NCBI RefSeq assembly: GCF_001625215.2
Contig: NC_030384.2
Span: 37,668,390-37,732,389, forward strand
Source of the DNA: Daucus carota subsp. sativus
Taxonomy: Eukaryota > Streptophyta > Magnoliopsida > Apiales > Apiaceae
Direction: 5' to 3'
Length of the DNA stretch: 64,000 bases
Below the pieces are notes generated by a model. That model saw only the letters and a list, made by a program, of their open reading frames with translations. It searched no databases and was not told the DNA's origin. Position numbers and translations under genes: made by a program. This document shows positions 10,701-27,952 of this stretch, in pieces (positions within the stretch are counted from its first letter, which is position 1; each line of letters starts with the position of its first letter).

Positions 10701-13683
10701 GCGCAATTTGAACTGCAAGTTTTCTACTCTAAAACTAGTGCTGGTTATTATAATTTTTGGAGCATTTTTGACCCTCCTAAAGTCTCCAGCAATTTACAAC
10801 ACAGACCACCTAGCCAGTTTCAGACATCGGTATATTGTCTTGCCTAATCTTGAAATAATTTTTTATGAATGATTTAGCTTACATTTAATATGTTTAATTG
10901 CTTTCTTAATGATGCATGCAAGGGTACTTTCTTACCGATCTGCCACGTTTTTGAAGATCTAAATGCCATACAGACTTTATTAATATAAAATCATTTTGAG
11001 TTCAGAAAGTCATGGTTTTGTCGTTATGACTAACTAAACCTTATCGAATTCAGGCCAAGTTTTGTAGGTCAATTCATAAAGGACAAATTTGCCGCTGATC
11101 AACGTTATCTATCACAATTGGAGGTCAATTGGGACCAAGTCTCCGAAGTGATTGAGAAACTTGCTGATAGGCATGAGTATCAGGGGATAGGTCTGTTAAA
11201 TTTTAATGACAGTGATATTGAACAATGGAAGCTGCTTATACCAGACGCAGAACATGTTGTCCTGAACCTTGATTTTGTTTCCAGCAATGTGACGTGGGAA
11301 TCCCTATATCCTGAATGGATAGATGAAGAAGAAGAGTTTGAGGTGCCCATATGTCCTACATTACCCAATATTCATGCTCCTGGTAAACCGCGAATTGATC
11401 TTATTGCTGTAAAGCTTCCCTGCAATAAAAGAAGCAAATGGTCACGAGATGTGGCTCGTTTGCATCTACAAATTGCAGCAGCAAGGCTTGCTGCTATGTC
11501 AAAAGGGTATCATTCAGTGCACGTGCTTCTGTTGAGTGATTGTTTCCCAATTCCAAATCTCTTTACTTGCAAGGAGCTTGTTGTCCGTGTAGGCAACGCA
11601 TGGTTATACGAACCTAATCTGAATACATTGAGACAAAAGGTTAATCTTCCAGTTGGCTCATGTGAACTTGCAGTTCCTCTTAAGAGTAAAGGTCAGATAT
11701 AAACATATATTGATAGCTTCCTGTGCATTGATATTATATATATCTTCTACTAGCCACAAATACCATCTTCCTGACAAAAGCACAGCTGCTTCTCTAGACT
11801 TTACCTGCTAAACCATTACAAAACACTGGCTTTCTTCACTCCAGCTATAAATAGCAGGGTCAAGTCCTGTGGAAGTTTTCACTTGACGTCTGTATCATCT
11901 TGAGTGTACTAAGACACTGAATATTAGGAATATAATAAGTTGGAAATTTAGGCATCTCATTTTACAAGGACTAGGACAGTTTGTTTGAGACGAAGTGCCC
12001 AATACAATAATTGTTCAACTTCACTTGGGGAAAATTTTGTGGTGCATGTAACTTTGGTCACAGTTTATTAGCACCTTAATGACCACCGTGATCTTTCATG
12101 CCAGTCAAACTAAGATGTAGGAACATAGATGCATATAAAGTGCTTATATATTTAGCCTACCTATATCAAGGAAGCGGATGTGAAAAACATTAGCCTATGT
12201 CTTTTAACAGTTGTATTACATCTTTGATTTTTCTAGTTTGCATTGTGTGTTAAGATATTAGATTGGATCTAGTTTCTTTTTTATGCATTCTCAACTGAGT
12301 AAAGTCTTCCCTTTTCTTTCGTGTTAGGACATTCTTTGCTTTGAATCCAGCAGAGATATATTGTAAACTGTGATATTTTTGTTAATTTACTAAAAATTAA
12401 GTCTTGTAATTCTAACAAGGGGCTCTAATCTGTGATAAGATATGTATTCAGTTTTGAAGTGGAAGCATATTGTTGTCACAGGAAAATAAAGTATACAGCT
12501 CCCTCCCCGCTTTTTCAAGCAAATACTGGCGCCACCCTTAATGAGCAGTATTTATAGGCTTTAATAATAATTTCATGCATGGTATCAATCCTGAGTTTTC
12601 TTGAATATGGTAAAAAATATTGTATTCAACACTGACTGAAGTTTTGATATAGATCACTACTCCAGCAATGCCAGGCGAGAAGCGTATGCAACTATTTTGC
12701 ACTCTGCACATGTGTACGTCTGCGGGGCTATAACAGCAGCTCAGAGTATCCGCATGTCAGGTTCCACACGCGATCTTGTAATCCTTGTTGATGACACGAT
12801 CAGTGAATATCATCGAGGAGGTTTGGAAGCTGCAGGGTGGAAACTACATACAATTGAAAGAATTAGGAACCCAAAAGCTGAACGAGATGCTTATAACGAA
12901 TGGAACTACAGCAAATTCCGCCTGTGGCAATTAACAGATTATGATAAGATCATATTCATTGATGCTGATTTGCTCATACTTAGAAACATTGATATCCTGT
13001 TTGAGATGCCAGAAATTACTGCAATTGGAAATAATGCTACCTTATTTAATTCTGGGGTAATGGTGATTGAACCATCCAATTGCACGTTCCAACTGCTGAT
13101 GGATCACATTAATGAAATTGTGTCCTACAATGGCGGAGATCAGGGGTACTTGAACGAGGTCTTCACCTGGTGGCACCGGATACCAAAACACATGAATTTC
13201 CTGAAGCATTTCTGGGAAGGGGATGAAGAAGAGAAAAAGGAAATGAAAATAAAGCTATTTGGAGCTGATCCTCCTGTTCTATATGTTATTCACTATCTCG
13301 GGTTAAAACCATGGTTGTGCTTTCGAGATTATGATTGCAACTGGAATGTGAACATATTGCAGGAGTTCGCAAGTGATGTTGCTCACAGGAGATGGTGGAA
13401 AGTGCATGATGCAATGCCGGAAAACTTGCATAAATATTGCCTGCTAAGGTCTAAACAGAAGGCAGCTCTAGAATGGGATCGGATGCAAGCCGAGAAGGGT
13501 AATTACACAGATGGTCATTGGAAGATTCAAATTAAAGATTCACGCTTGCAGGCTTGTTTTGAAGAATTCTGCTTCTGGGAGAGCATGTTATGGCATTGGG
13601 GTGAAACAAATTGGACCGATAATGCAACTGCCACTCTAGCACCGCCTGTTCCAATCATCTCTGGGTTACTCCCTTCTTTGTAA
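7788..13683 (+). CDS. GUX1: GUX-type xylan glucuronosyltransferase (GT8), complete four-exon gene
   Basis: The exons are 7788-7858, 10620-10829, 11054-11691 and 12653-13683, giving 1950 nt and 649 residues, close to Arabidopsis GUX1. All junctions are GT-AG and in phase. The protein is a type II Golgi enzyme that adds glucuronic acid side chains to xylan. A basic, Ser/Gly-rich N-terminus is followed by a membrane anchor at about residues 61-77 (LKLVLVIIIFGAFLTLL). The GT8 catalytic domain fills the C-terminal half. It has the manganese/nucleotide-sugar DAD motif at about 410-412 (IIFIDADLLIL), then NSGVMVIEP, NGGDQGYLNE and HYLGLKPW. The start codon was chosen because it gives GGGGSPSSHERRHRLSSAT, like the N-terminus of GUX proteins. 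Intron 1 is 2.76 kb and starts inside a (CT)n run. GUX1 versus a close GUX paralogue is not settled. Confidence 0.9.
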
Positions 13684-14403
13684 GTTATTCTAGATACGTG
13701 AACTAAAATATTCTAGTGTGAATGGAGTCCTACAGTGCTAATCTTCTACACAAACTAAGTTCAGATAAGAAGTATAAAAACTACACAATATCTTGAGTCT
13801 ATTTTGAAAATGTTTAATAGAATCTCACTTGCAGCTAAAAGTTTGTAAAAATCACGTGAATGTAATGTCATTATTTAACACTCTATCTTTTATTATTAAA
13901 TTTGTATTCCATTTTACCCCTTTTCTTTCTTATTACAAGGTAAGGTTATGTGTCAGGGCATGAGCCGTTAAACATTTGTGTAAGATTTTGCTTTAATGTA
14001 GTGGGAACATTTTTGTCTTCCTTTCTGATCCTCGCTGTATATCTATGCTTAGACATGCTTTAATTTTAAGTGTTTTTGTATATTTGATAAATGTTGTGGC
14101 GAGTAACCGGAGATGGTAAAAAGCGAGTGTATGGGGTCAAACCTTGGCTTTAGTTTATAGACTAGCAACTATCCCAAGTCGTAACTCATTTATTAATTCG
14201 TTATTTAAACACCATACTGCATTTATTCTAAACACATATCCGCTAATTTAAATGCCATCGCCAAACGATCGGCAAGCAACTTGTTTACCAAATATTCCAT
14301 TTATTCTATATACATATGCGATTTGCAACACCCGGCAAATCGTTTATTCTCAACACACACATACATAGGCCATAGATCACTGATTGTATAGGATTTGAGC
14401 TTC
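13684..14403. other. Spacer between convergent GUX and ADH genes
   Basis: Holds the 3' UTRs of both convergent genes and nothing else I can name. It is AT-rich, without inverted repeats that I can see. Confidence 0.5.
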
Positions 14404-16945
<2,542 letters not shown>

Positions 16946-17031
16946 CTTCACTCTTGAGAGTATTTGTGTGTGTTTTGCAGAAAATGTGATTGTGTGTTTT
17001 GTGGATGGAGGAGTTGAGTAAAGGATGATGG

Positions 17032-17039
17032 TATTTATA
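17032..17039 (-). promoter_or_regulatory. TATA box of ADH copy A
   Basis: Minus strand CTATAAATACC context, 87-94 bases upstream of the start codon at 16945, as expected for a short 5' UTR. Confidence 0.65.
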
Positions 17040-17239
17040 GGTGAAATGTGTGTGAATAAAACGCACCAGAAAGACACTTGGTTGCATTTTGGACACAACA
17101 CGTAGCGATTATCTGCATGTTGCTCCAGGTGTTACTATGTGCAGATAGATATCAGTTTGTAGCATTCTATAAATAGTATCAACTCCATTCTTATCTTTCT
17201 TGGTAGCAAACAGCTCTGATAGTCCAGCTGCATTCACAG

Positions 17240-17575
17240 ACTGATGAAATCACCCGTGGGTCGCTATCTTCCATGTACGTTACATTATAGAAACGCAGCG
17301 CTATCTTCTATGCACGTTTCATTACAGAAACATATGCATTCTAAAATTATAGTGGATAGATATCTTTTGTGTCCGTTACATTATAGAAACGGATGAACTC
17401 CAGGATCGAAAATCTGGAAAAGTCCTAAGGTATCATGACCGTTACATTATAGAAACGGAAGAATCCAATCTAGATAAGTCCCACGGTACTTATCGGCAGC
17501 ATAAAAATAAGAGTCTAAAATCTAGATAAGTCCTACGATACTTATCCGCAGCACATAAAAACAAGAGTTTATCTA
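17240..17575. repeat. Degenerate tandem repeats upstream of ADH-A
   Basis: The phrase cgttacattatagaaacg occurs three times near-perfectly (around 17276, 17378 and 17440), with a fourth weaker copy (cgtttcattacagaaaca). A second phrase, atctagataagtcc followed by acg and acttatc, occurs twice (around 17467 and 17521). It lies 230-560 bp upstream of the ADH-A TATA box. Confidence 0.6.
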
Positions 17576-18160
17576 GTGTGTCTCTATGAGCACATGCTAA
17601 GAGCAAGTCCAACAATGTCTTAAAAAGTGCCTTATATATATAATAAAAAATGATGTCCTGGTGATTTAGGACATCATTTTAATATAACAACTCCAACAAT
17701 ATGCCTTATTATTGCGCCTTATTATTTAAATAATAGTATATTTGAATTATTGTTGGAGGGAAGTGAAAAAGAAAGAGAAGAGAGGTGTGTTGGAATGTGA
17801 TCAAGCTAATATTTTATTGATAAAAATGATTTAGGGCATATATGATTGTGCCTCAAAAATAAGGCATTTGTTAGATGTCCTAGTGTTTTTAGGCACCACT
17901 AGGATATTGTTGGAGCTTCATTTTACTTCAAATGCCTTAAATTTTGATTTAGGACATGATTTTAGGGCACTCTTGGACTTGCTCTAAGTATATAGATCAC
18001 ATGCTAAGCACTAAATTTTATATATTTGAGATATTTTGATTGGTGTATTGTTGTACATGCAGTAGGCATCCATTATTAAGAAATAAAAGCCATTTGATAA
18101 GTCAAACATAGTAATTTTTAATTTCTAATGCTTAGCATGTGTTTATGAGCACACCCCTAA
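17571..18160. mobile_element. MITE interrupted by another MITE
   Basis: The left part is gtgtgtctctatgagcacatgctaa; after the inner element the sequence resumes with gatcacatgctaagcactaaat. The right end is atgcttagcatgtgtttatgagcacac, its inverted match. The cacatgctaagcactaaat block resembles the sub-terminal sequence of the family at 4347 and 36628. Exact outer ends are uncertain. Confidence 0.5.
17601..17984. mobile_element. Tourist-like MITE nested in another MITE
   Basis: Ends gagcaagtccaacaatgt / gtccaagagtgcccta in a foldback, outermost gagcaagtcca / tggacttgctc, with TAA duplicated on both sides (17598-17600 and 17985-17987). Length is 384 bp. The interior repeats the theme gatttaggacatcat / ttaggacatgat in inverted form. 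Confidence 0.8.
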
Positions 18161-18639
18161 AAAAAACCTCACAATCTTAGCAGCAAGATCTTAGACAATG
18201 CAGCATTGTTTTGGTGTTTATCTCGAAGTTGTTGCATAAAATCTCACAGTGATATTAACATCTTTTACTTCTTTTTTTGAAATCATATGAAACCGTTACA
18301 GTTGCTGGTATACTACAGGGTCATGCGTTATTGCTCAGCACTTCGATTTTTTCGATCGATTTATATCTTTATTCTCAGTTTTCCATACTTGTATCAATAA
18401 AACCAAACTAGAAACTTAACACGCCAGTCAAATGAAAAGAAAGAAGATGCATGCAAAAATGAGGTAAACAAAACAACCAAACTCTGCAATACAATGTCAA
18501 AACACCAATACTCAGTATTAAGTGGCAACCCCTTGACAAATCTTTTATTTATATACAACACTTATTTGATAATTTTTATCAAATTCGCGCATGTTTCACT
18601 GATTGCAGAATATTTATGCTTCCAAAATATAGGCTTCGC
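18161..18639. other. Spacer between MITE and ADH-B 3' end
   Basis: Contains the 3' UTR of ADH copy B at its right side. No other feature seen. Confidence 0.5.
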
Positions 18640-21360
<2,721 letters not shown>

Positions 21361-21436
21361 TTTGGAGTAGTTGTGTATTTTGGGTGCACAAGAAGATCTG
21401 ATGGTGTGTTTGGCGGAGTGAAGAAAAAAGGGTAAA

Positions 21437-21444
21437 TATTTATA
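21437..21444 (-). promoter_or_regulatory. TATA box of ADH copy B
   Basis: Minus strand TATAAATA, 77-84 bases upstream of the start codon at 21360, similar in place to that of copy A. Confidence 0.6.
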
Positions 21445-21839
21445 TGCATACATCTGACATACAATGTGTAATTTCCTCTGCTTCCTAGAACCACCGCCTA
21501 AGCTTTCCTGACAAATGCAAGACAGGTGGAATGCCTCAGAACATGCCACGTAAATAAGTGTCCGCACGTTTCTCACTTGAAACTGTTTCCGTTACGATTT
21601 ACCTTTTCGTTTCCAAATATTCGGATAGGATCAAAATTATTATGAACGAGTATTTGAGTATTCACGTCCGATATCATATTTTATTTGGTTTTAAATTTTT
21701 TGTCAGATTTGGTGTGATTTCAAAATGAGATGATCTCATATTTTCGAGTTTTAGTGAAACATCAAAAGCACCAAATAATAAAATATCAAAATTTTATTAT
21801 CATAATATAATCTTTTTATTTAATAATACAAGCAAAAAC

Positions 21840-22180
21840 ATTATATTATCATAAAAAATCCAATAAAAACCCATATTAATTAAGATTTTATAATTATTAT
21901 TATACTATTACGAAAAACTTTTCATATTGGTTTGGACTTTATAAATATCATTATATTATTTTGACAAGACTTCCATATCGGTTATGATTTTATAATAATA
22001 ATAATTATTATTATACTATTATGAAAAGATTTTCATATTGGTTGAGATTTTATGATTATTATTATATTATTATGAAAAAAATTTCATATTGATTGGGATT
22101 TTATAATTATTATTATATAATTATAAAAAAAACTTCTATATTTGTTAAGATTTTGTAATGTAACGATGATAAGCCACCTC
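21840..22180. repeat. AT-rich minisatellite, unit about 60 bp, five or so copies
   Basis: The unit reads roughly ttcatattggttgagatttt followed by ataattattattatattatt and atgaaaaa, and recurs with drift from about 21860 to 22170. The same unit occurs inverted inside the Helitron-like element (around 30840-30930, aatcctaatcaatatgaaag). This ties the two loci to one repeat family. Confidence 0.65.
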
Positions 22181-22614
22181 CAACTATTACGACTTTGGCA
22201 AAACATCTAAAGATAATAATATACAATATGATAAATATGGATCATATGAGATTATGGTCAAAACTAAAACTAAAACGTAATTTTCTATGTTAAACTATAG
22301 CTAGAATTACAAGTATCACATATAACATTTGCCTATTAAACATCTAAAATAATTATAAAGTTCAAATTTTATTAAAGGCTGCAAGACAACTTATAATTAT
22401 TGGTATTGAATATTTATTTTTATCTCTTTAGAAATCATCAGTGATTAATTCTGGTCGAGATTAATTTTTAGCAACTCTTGCAATATACTAATTCTAATAA
22501 TCCTTACCATTAACATTTAAAATATTTATAAAACTATCTTAAACACGGTCATAAGCTAGTATAATCAATGCAGGCTCCGAAACGAATTAGCGAAAAGCTG
22601 AATTGTAGCTGTCA
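22181..22614. other. AT-rich spacer, nothing recognised
   Basis: No reading frame, inverted repeat or gene signal that I can support. Confidence 0.45.
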
Positions 22615-23003
22615 GAGCATCTCCAATCATCTAAAACTCTTGGTTAAAAGATGAGTTGACATACTTAAAATAAAAAAATTTAGCCAACAGCTCCAAAAAC
22701 ACTACTCCAATCATGCTCAGCTGCTGTCTATAAATTTAGCCAACCTCGCATGGATGGTTAAATTTGTCGAACCTCTATGTAAGAAAATCTGTAGGAAGAT
22801 TGTACATCATTTATTACCATATTGAACTGATATATTCTATTTTAACAATTTAAAATATTAATAACATACTATTTTTAAATTATAACCAACCAATATACCC
22901 AGTACCATTGAAGCAAAATGTCTTACAGGTTCAGCAAATTTTACATAATGTCTTACAGGTCCAATTTAGCCAACGATTATAGTCAACGCCGTTGGAGATG
23001 CTC
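22615..23003. mobile_element. Tourist-like MITE, family I copy 1
   Basis: Ends gagcatctccaat / gttggagatgctc. The interior phrases gatgagttgacatacttaaa and aatttagccaacagctcc recur in the copy at 40211-40604. The right flank is TTA; the left flank is TCA, a probable mutated TTA. Confidence 0.85.
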
Positions 23004-23006
23004 TTA

Positions 23007-23364
23007 GAGCATTCACATCCGGTTCTTTATTTGCACCCTATCCTCATTATTTAAGGATATTTGTATTAATTTGTGCAAAAGCAGTGCTCCGAAACCCCAA
23101 AATGAGGAATAATTATGCGGTTGAAAATTGGATCCTCATATATGGGGGCATACTGTACCGCCCGCATCTCATATTACATGTACACATGGCTGCTTTTTTA
23201 AATAAAATAATGAAAAGAAGCAAGTAAAAGGAACATGAGGATGAGAGATGGGGGATGAGATGGAAATCATTTCAAGAGCAAATAAATTTTAGAGTAATTT
23301 TTGAAGACTTACTATTTTTAGTAAATTTATAGGGATAGGGATTGGGGAGGGGATGTGAATGCTC
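23007..23364. mobile_element. Tourist-like MITE, family II copy 1
   Basis: Ends gagcattcacatcc / ggatgtgaatgctc with TTA on both sides (23004-23006 and 23365-23367). It starts directly after the TTA that closes the preceding MITE. Confidence 0.85.
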
Positions 23365-23367
23365 TTA

Positions 23368-23748
23368 GAGTATTCACATTCCATCCCCAAATCCAACCCC
23401 ATCCCTATATTTTAAAGAAATTTGTTAATTTTGATCGAAATGCACCCTACAAATTATTGAGTTAAAATTTCAATATTAAAAATGATATTTTTTTAAAAAA
23501 ATTAAAATTATTTGAAAAATGTTAAATATAATAAAAATAATGAAACATATAAATATATAAAAATATAAAAAATAAAAATTGAAATTATAAATAAAAGTGA
23601 ACAAGGTTTAGTAAAAAGAATGAGAAGAGGGATTGAATACGGGGAATAGATCGGAAGAAACTTTTGAAAATTTGTTAAATATTTTGAGAAATTACTATTT
23701 TTAAGTAAGTTTTTGAGGTTGAGGATTGGGTGCCCAATGAGAATGCTC
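23368..23748. mobile_element. Tourist-like MITE, family II copy 2
   Basis: Ends gagtattcacattcc / gagaatgctc, related to the preceding element, starting directly after its TTA. The right flank is TAT rather than TTA, so it may have decayed. The interior is AT-rich with an aatgagaagaggg-like segment also seen in the neighbour. Confidence 0.75.
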
Positions 23749-25305
23749 TATACAGGTTTCTGATCTGATGCGACTCAATTTAAACCAAATGGATAAATAA
23801 ATACTCTAGATTAGCATAATTAGTAACTGCATGCTTGTGCTCAGTGCTCCCCAATACTCCATAACCTCAAGCCATATGTACGCCATTAATTCTTTTAACA
23901 TTTGCCATTTTCCGAGGCGACGGTGAACAGAGTTTTGCCAGTTCCCCAGCATCAAAGGCTTCTTTTATAAATAAATTTTGTTTCACACATTTATCTTCCT
24001 TCTATACTCATTCCGAACTTCAAATCTTACAACAAAACTAAGTAGAATATGGTTCACTCTCGTCTCTCTACTGGTCTTCAAATAACTCTGGAGCATGAAT
24101 TGTTATACATCTTACCCTCTCCCGACTCTGCATTATGCGCGATATCTAAAATAGCAGAAAAGATGTAGGGTGGTCGAAAAATCAAACTCACAACTTTCGA
24201 CATGGTAGACTGCTGTCTTTGCTGTCTTGTATAGTCTATTCTTTGAAGCGGCACAAATACACATCAAAAGAGAAGGAGATCCAGACAATCACAATTCATA
24301 CAAAACCTCGAAAGCAAATTAAAGTTTAGGTATAATCTAGGCTCTGGCTAACTTTATTTTGTACTATAAACATCGGCTTCCAAACAATAGGGTTCGGATT
24401 GCCATCTGCCTAAACTTTAGTAAGAGTTGGATGTATCCAACTCAAGTACTGCACTGTAACAATTCACCAATATGAAATCTTGGCCTTTTCAAATGCTGCC
24501 TCAAATAAGGCTAGTTAGGAATCAAAGCAAATAATTCAGAACTGATGAGAAAACTACCAATATTTATTTTAGTTTGGACAAAAACCCCAAACCTAATTTT
24601 GAACCATGTGTGCAACACAAACTTTGAACATTGACGTGATCTGCTTCCTAATATCCCATTTGAGATGACGTATATTTGTTGTGTTTGGTCGGTGAAAGAA
24701 TTTGGAAGTAATGGAATAATACGATCTGAAACAATTGTTCAAAGTCTCGTTCATTTGTCGTTCCATTTATTACATCATAAATTAAGACGATATGCTCAAG
24801 TCTCTCGTAAACCTGACCTCTTTTTCGAATCTCATCATAAAAAATTTGTGCTCGCAATCAAACATGTATAGGAGCATGTTTCGGTCGAAAATAGATTTTA
24901 GCAATAAAAGAGAAACAATCACATGTTTGTAAATACACATGAGCACTTTTCTTAGCTGTTTGCATGCAAAGAGAGAAGAGTACTTTTTGGACGGACAGGT
25001 CTGTGGTGCCCCAGAAAAACAAATCTATAACAATAATATTATTAAAAATAAATATAAAGAATTTACCCAAGTACATAATATCTCGCACCTAAATGTGGGC
25101 TAAAAATTTGTATATCTGTATTAGTTTCACCAGTGTTCTATTTAAGCTTCTGCTCCCTGCTTGCCTTGGTACTCTGACCTCAGTGGCTCAGTATATCATA
25201 TGTAGTTACAGTTCTCTGAGGCCGTGTTTGTTTGAAGGGATTATAATCTCCGGACAACTACAATATTTTCACTAACCTCGGAGTTCAAGGATTCAAAAAA
25301 AAAAA
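23749..25305. other. Spacer and promoter side of the SWEET gene
   Basis: No gene recognised. Short frames on both strands overlap one another near 24650-24870 and match nothing I know. The right end must include the SWEET promoter and 5' UTR. At 25219 gaggccgtgtttgtttgaag resembles a hAT-MITE end, but I find no partner. Confidence 0.45.
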
Positions 25306-27160
25306 ATGACAAAAGCCCTGCACTCATTTTTTGGGATTTTTGGTGTGTTTCATCTTCTAATCTCTTCTGATATTATAGTTTTCAACCTTTTCGTCATGCT
25401 TACTTCTCTCTTATATAGAGAATTAGAAGAACCTTGCAGTTACATAATTAAGCTTCTTGGAAATTTGTCAGTAATTGACTAATGGTGCTTTTGTGTTTTT
25501 ATTTTCTTGTAACAGGGGATTTAATTGGTTTGTTCCTATTTCTTGCACCAACGTAAGCATCCATTTACTGAGAATTATCAATGTATATTAAAATCTCACA
25601 ACCTTAAGTACTTCACAGTTATACTTTTTATATACTTCTGTTCATGTTCAGCAACATATTATGCTTGTATATTTGCAATAATAATATATGTTGCAGAACA
25701 AGTAGCAATCCGTTGAAGTTTTGCCTTTTGTGAAAAGTGTGTGTATATATCACAGGATTACTTTTAAGAGGATCATATTAAACAAATCTACTGAGGAATT
25801 TTCCGGGATACCCTACTTAATGACCATGCTCAATTGCGCCCTTTCAGGCTGGTAAGACTACTTCTTAGTTCTATATATGAGTATTTTGCTGCACTTAGAT
25901 ATAGTTAAGAGTTAAGAAAGGGTCACCATCTGCTATTACAAGAAAGCACATGTTGAAGTTCTATACCTTTGTATATATGCAGTTACACTTTGATCATGCT
26001 GCAACTAACGTTTCTTTCTTCTACATCAATCATCTTTACGTAGCCTTGAAGTAGCAGATTATATAAGAGTACCCTGTTAGTTTTAGTTGATGGACGCGTA
26101 TAATTCATTTTCACTTGTCACTATAGTGAAGTTATTTGCCTTGATATACTCTGTACCTTGTGTACTAAAGAAGTATCACTTGAATAGGTATGGAATGCCT
26201 TTTGTATCACCGAACAACATACTAGTTGTGACACTTAATGGCACTGGAGCAAGCATTGAAGCTATATATGTGCTCATATTCATCATATATGCGCCCAAGA
26301 AAGAGAAGCTAAAAATTCTTGGAATCCTCGCCTTTGTTCTAGCCCTGTTCTCCACAATTGCCCTCATCTCCGTCTTTGCTCTCCACCACCAGAATAGAAA
26401 GATTTTCTGTGGTTTAGCTGCTGGAATTTTTTCTGTCATAATGTATGGTTCTCCATTATCAGTTATGGTAAGATATGTTCTTATGTTATCACTAGACTGG
26501 AATCCACTCAAATTTGTATAGTTAAACTTGCTAGTCTCTGAATTACTGAATAATGCTATGTTGTTCAGAACTCTTGCTGGTACAAATTTATAGATGGCTC
26601 ACTGCGAGTTGCAGGCCAAATTTATTTACAACTACTTTGTGCTCAGAAAGAAATTTTAACATTTTTCTGTCGCAAAGATGAATTGATACCATATCTTTGA
26701 AAACGTGCAGAGATTGGTTATTAGAACACGAAGTGTGGAGTACATGCCATTCTTCCTGTCACTGTTTAGTTTCCTCTGTGGTACTTCTTGGTTCATTTTC
26801 GGGCTGCTGGGGAAAGATCTTTTTCTTTCTGTAAGATCTATAATTTATAGTTTCTCCTTCTTCGATTGTATGAATAAAATCTATATTATTTACTTACCCT
26901 CATTCGTTGCACTACCTCAAAATTCATTAAAATTTATACATAAAGTTATGGTGTTGCAGGTTCCAAATGGCGTTGGAGGCCTCCTAGGAATAGCGCAGCT
27001 GATACTGTATGCTATTTATTACAAAGACAAAGGAAAGACGAAGAACTCAACTACAGATAAATCAACGGAGATGGGGTTGGCTGGTTGCGATCATAAGTCT
27101 GGCAATGATGAGCAGAAGCTTGGGAGTGAATATAGGAAAGCCAGCCAAGATAGAAGTTAA
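25306..27160 (+). CDS. SWEET1: SWEET sugar transporter, clade I (SWEET1-like), six exons
   Basis: The exons are 25306-25342, 25516-25552, 25756-25851, 26188-26467, 26711-26830 and 26960-27160. They give 771 nt and 256 residues, all GT-AG and in phase. SWEETs are seven-helix uniporters that move hexose or sucrose across plasma or vacuole membranes; clade I members mainly carry glucose. Two MtN3/saliva three-helix bundles lie at about residues 7-93 and 130-213. They contain FLFLAPTITFKRII, KSTEEFSGIPYLMTMLNC, WYGMPFVS, NGTGASIEAIYVLIF, SPLSVMRLVIRTRSVEYMP and GTSWFIFGLLGKDLFL, then PNGVGGLLGIAQLILYAIY. The tail is hydrophilic. The first two exons are tiny but each keeps the frame and the family splice positions. 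The first helix reads FGDLIGL where SWEET1 proteins usually have FGNATAL. The start lies after a run of A. Confidence 0.92.
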
Positions 27161-27952
27161 GTCGTGTGGCACCAAAATCTGTCGCACCTGAAATTATATG
27201 GCACAGCTGTGACCAACAGTATGTAGTTTTGTATGATGATGAAATTAATAATGTTTGTCAGCCTCATGCTCATGGAGCTAACTTTTCAGTTCAGACGAAT
27301 TTTTTTGTAATTTTCCAATGCATAACTCTATCTGATAAACCCTGGTGCAGAGTATAAATGTATTGAAATGGAAAATTCATAAGTAAATAATCACTTAAAT
27401 GTTCAAAACCGAAGATGACTAATGCTTAAGCCTCCTACGTACGATCTTCCTACAAGGCTTAGGATGTTTGCAGAGTCGAAACTGAAAACAGAGAAGCTGA
27501 AGAAGAATCGAAAAGAAAGATGCTTCATATGACAGTCTAGAATCAGAATACCACTAATTGGTATCTACCCGATTGCAGGTACCAATCGTGCCCCCCACTG
27601 TCCCTGCATATGCCCCATAGTACTGAAATCTGTTAAGAAACCATAGTTGACAATTTCAGCTAGTGTTAAAATAACTATGAAGTCAACAAATCTAACCAAT
27701 CATAGCAAGGGAGGTATGAAAGCCACGTTATTTGTAGTTTAAACTCATTCCAAAGGACTGCTTAAATGCTGTTAAACTAGCACAAATAATTTTCAGATGG
27801 CATCTTACCAAACAAGTTGCTGAAACAATAATAATCAATTTGCTCAGTACACAAGGCTCCCGAGTTCCGAATTGCCTTGCCCTTATTCCTTTTTTATAAA
27901 AAGCTAACAAACTTCATAGACAACACTTAACAGGGAGAGAAGGTTCGGAGAG
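27161..27952. other. Spacer between SWEET and DC1 genes
   Basis: Contains the SWEET 3' UTR on the left and the DC1 promoter on the right. No other gene or clear repeat seen. Confidence 0.45.

Noticed and set aside
11180-11368. 62-codon minus-strand frame
   Set aside because: It lies opposite GUX exon 3 and has no features of its own.
26176-26511. 111-codon minus-strand frame
   Set aside because: It is opposite SWEET exon 4 and is a shadow of a conserved coding exon.
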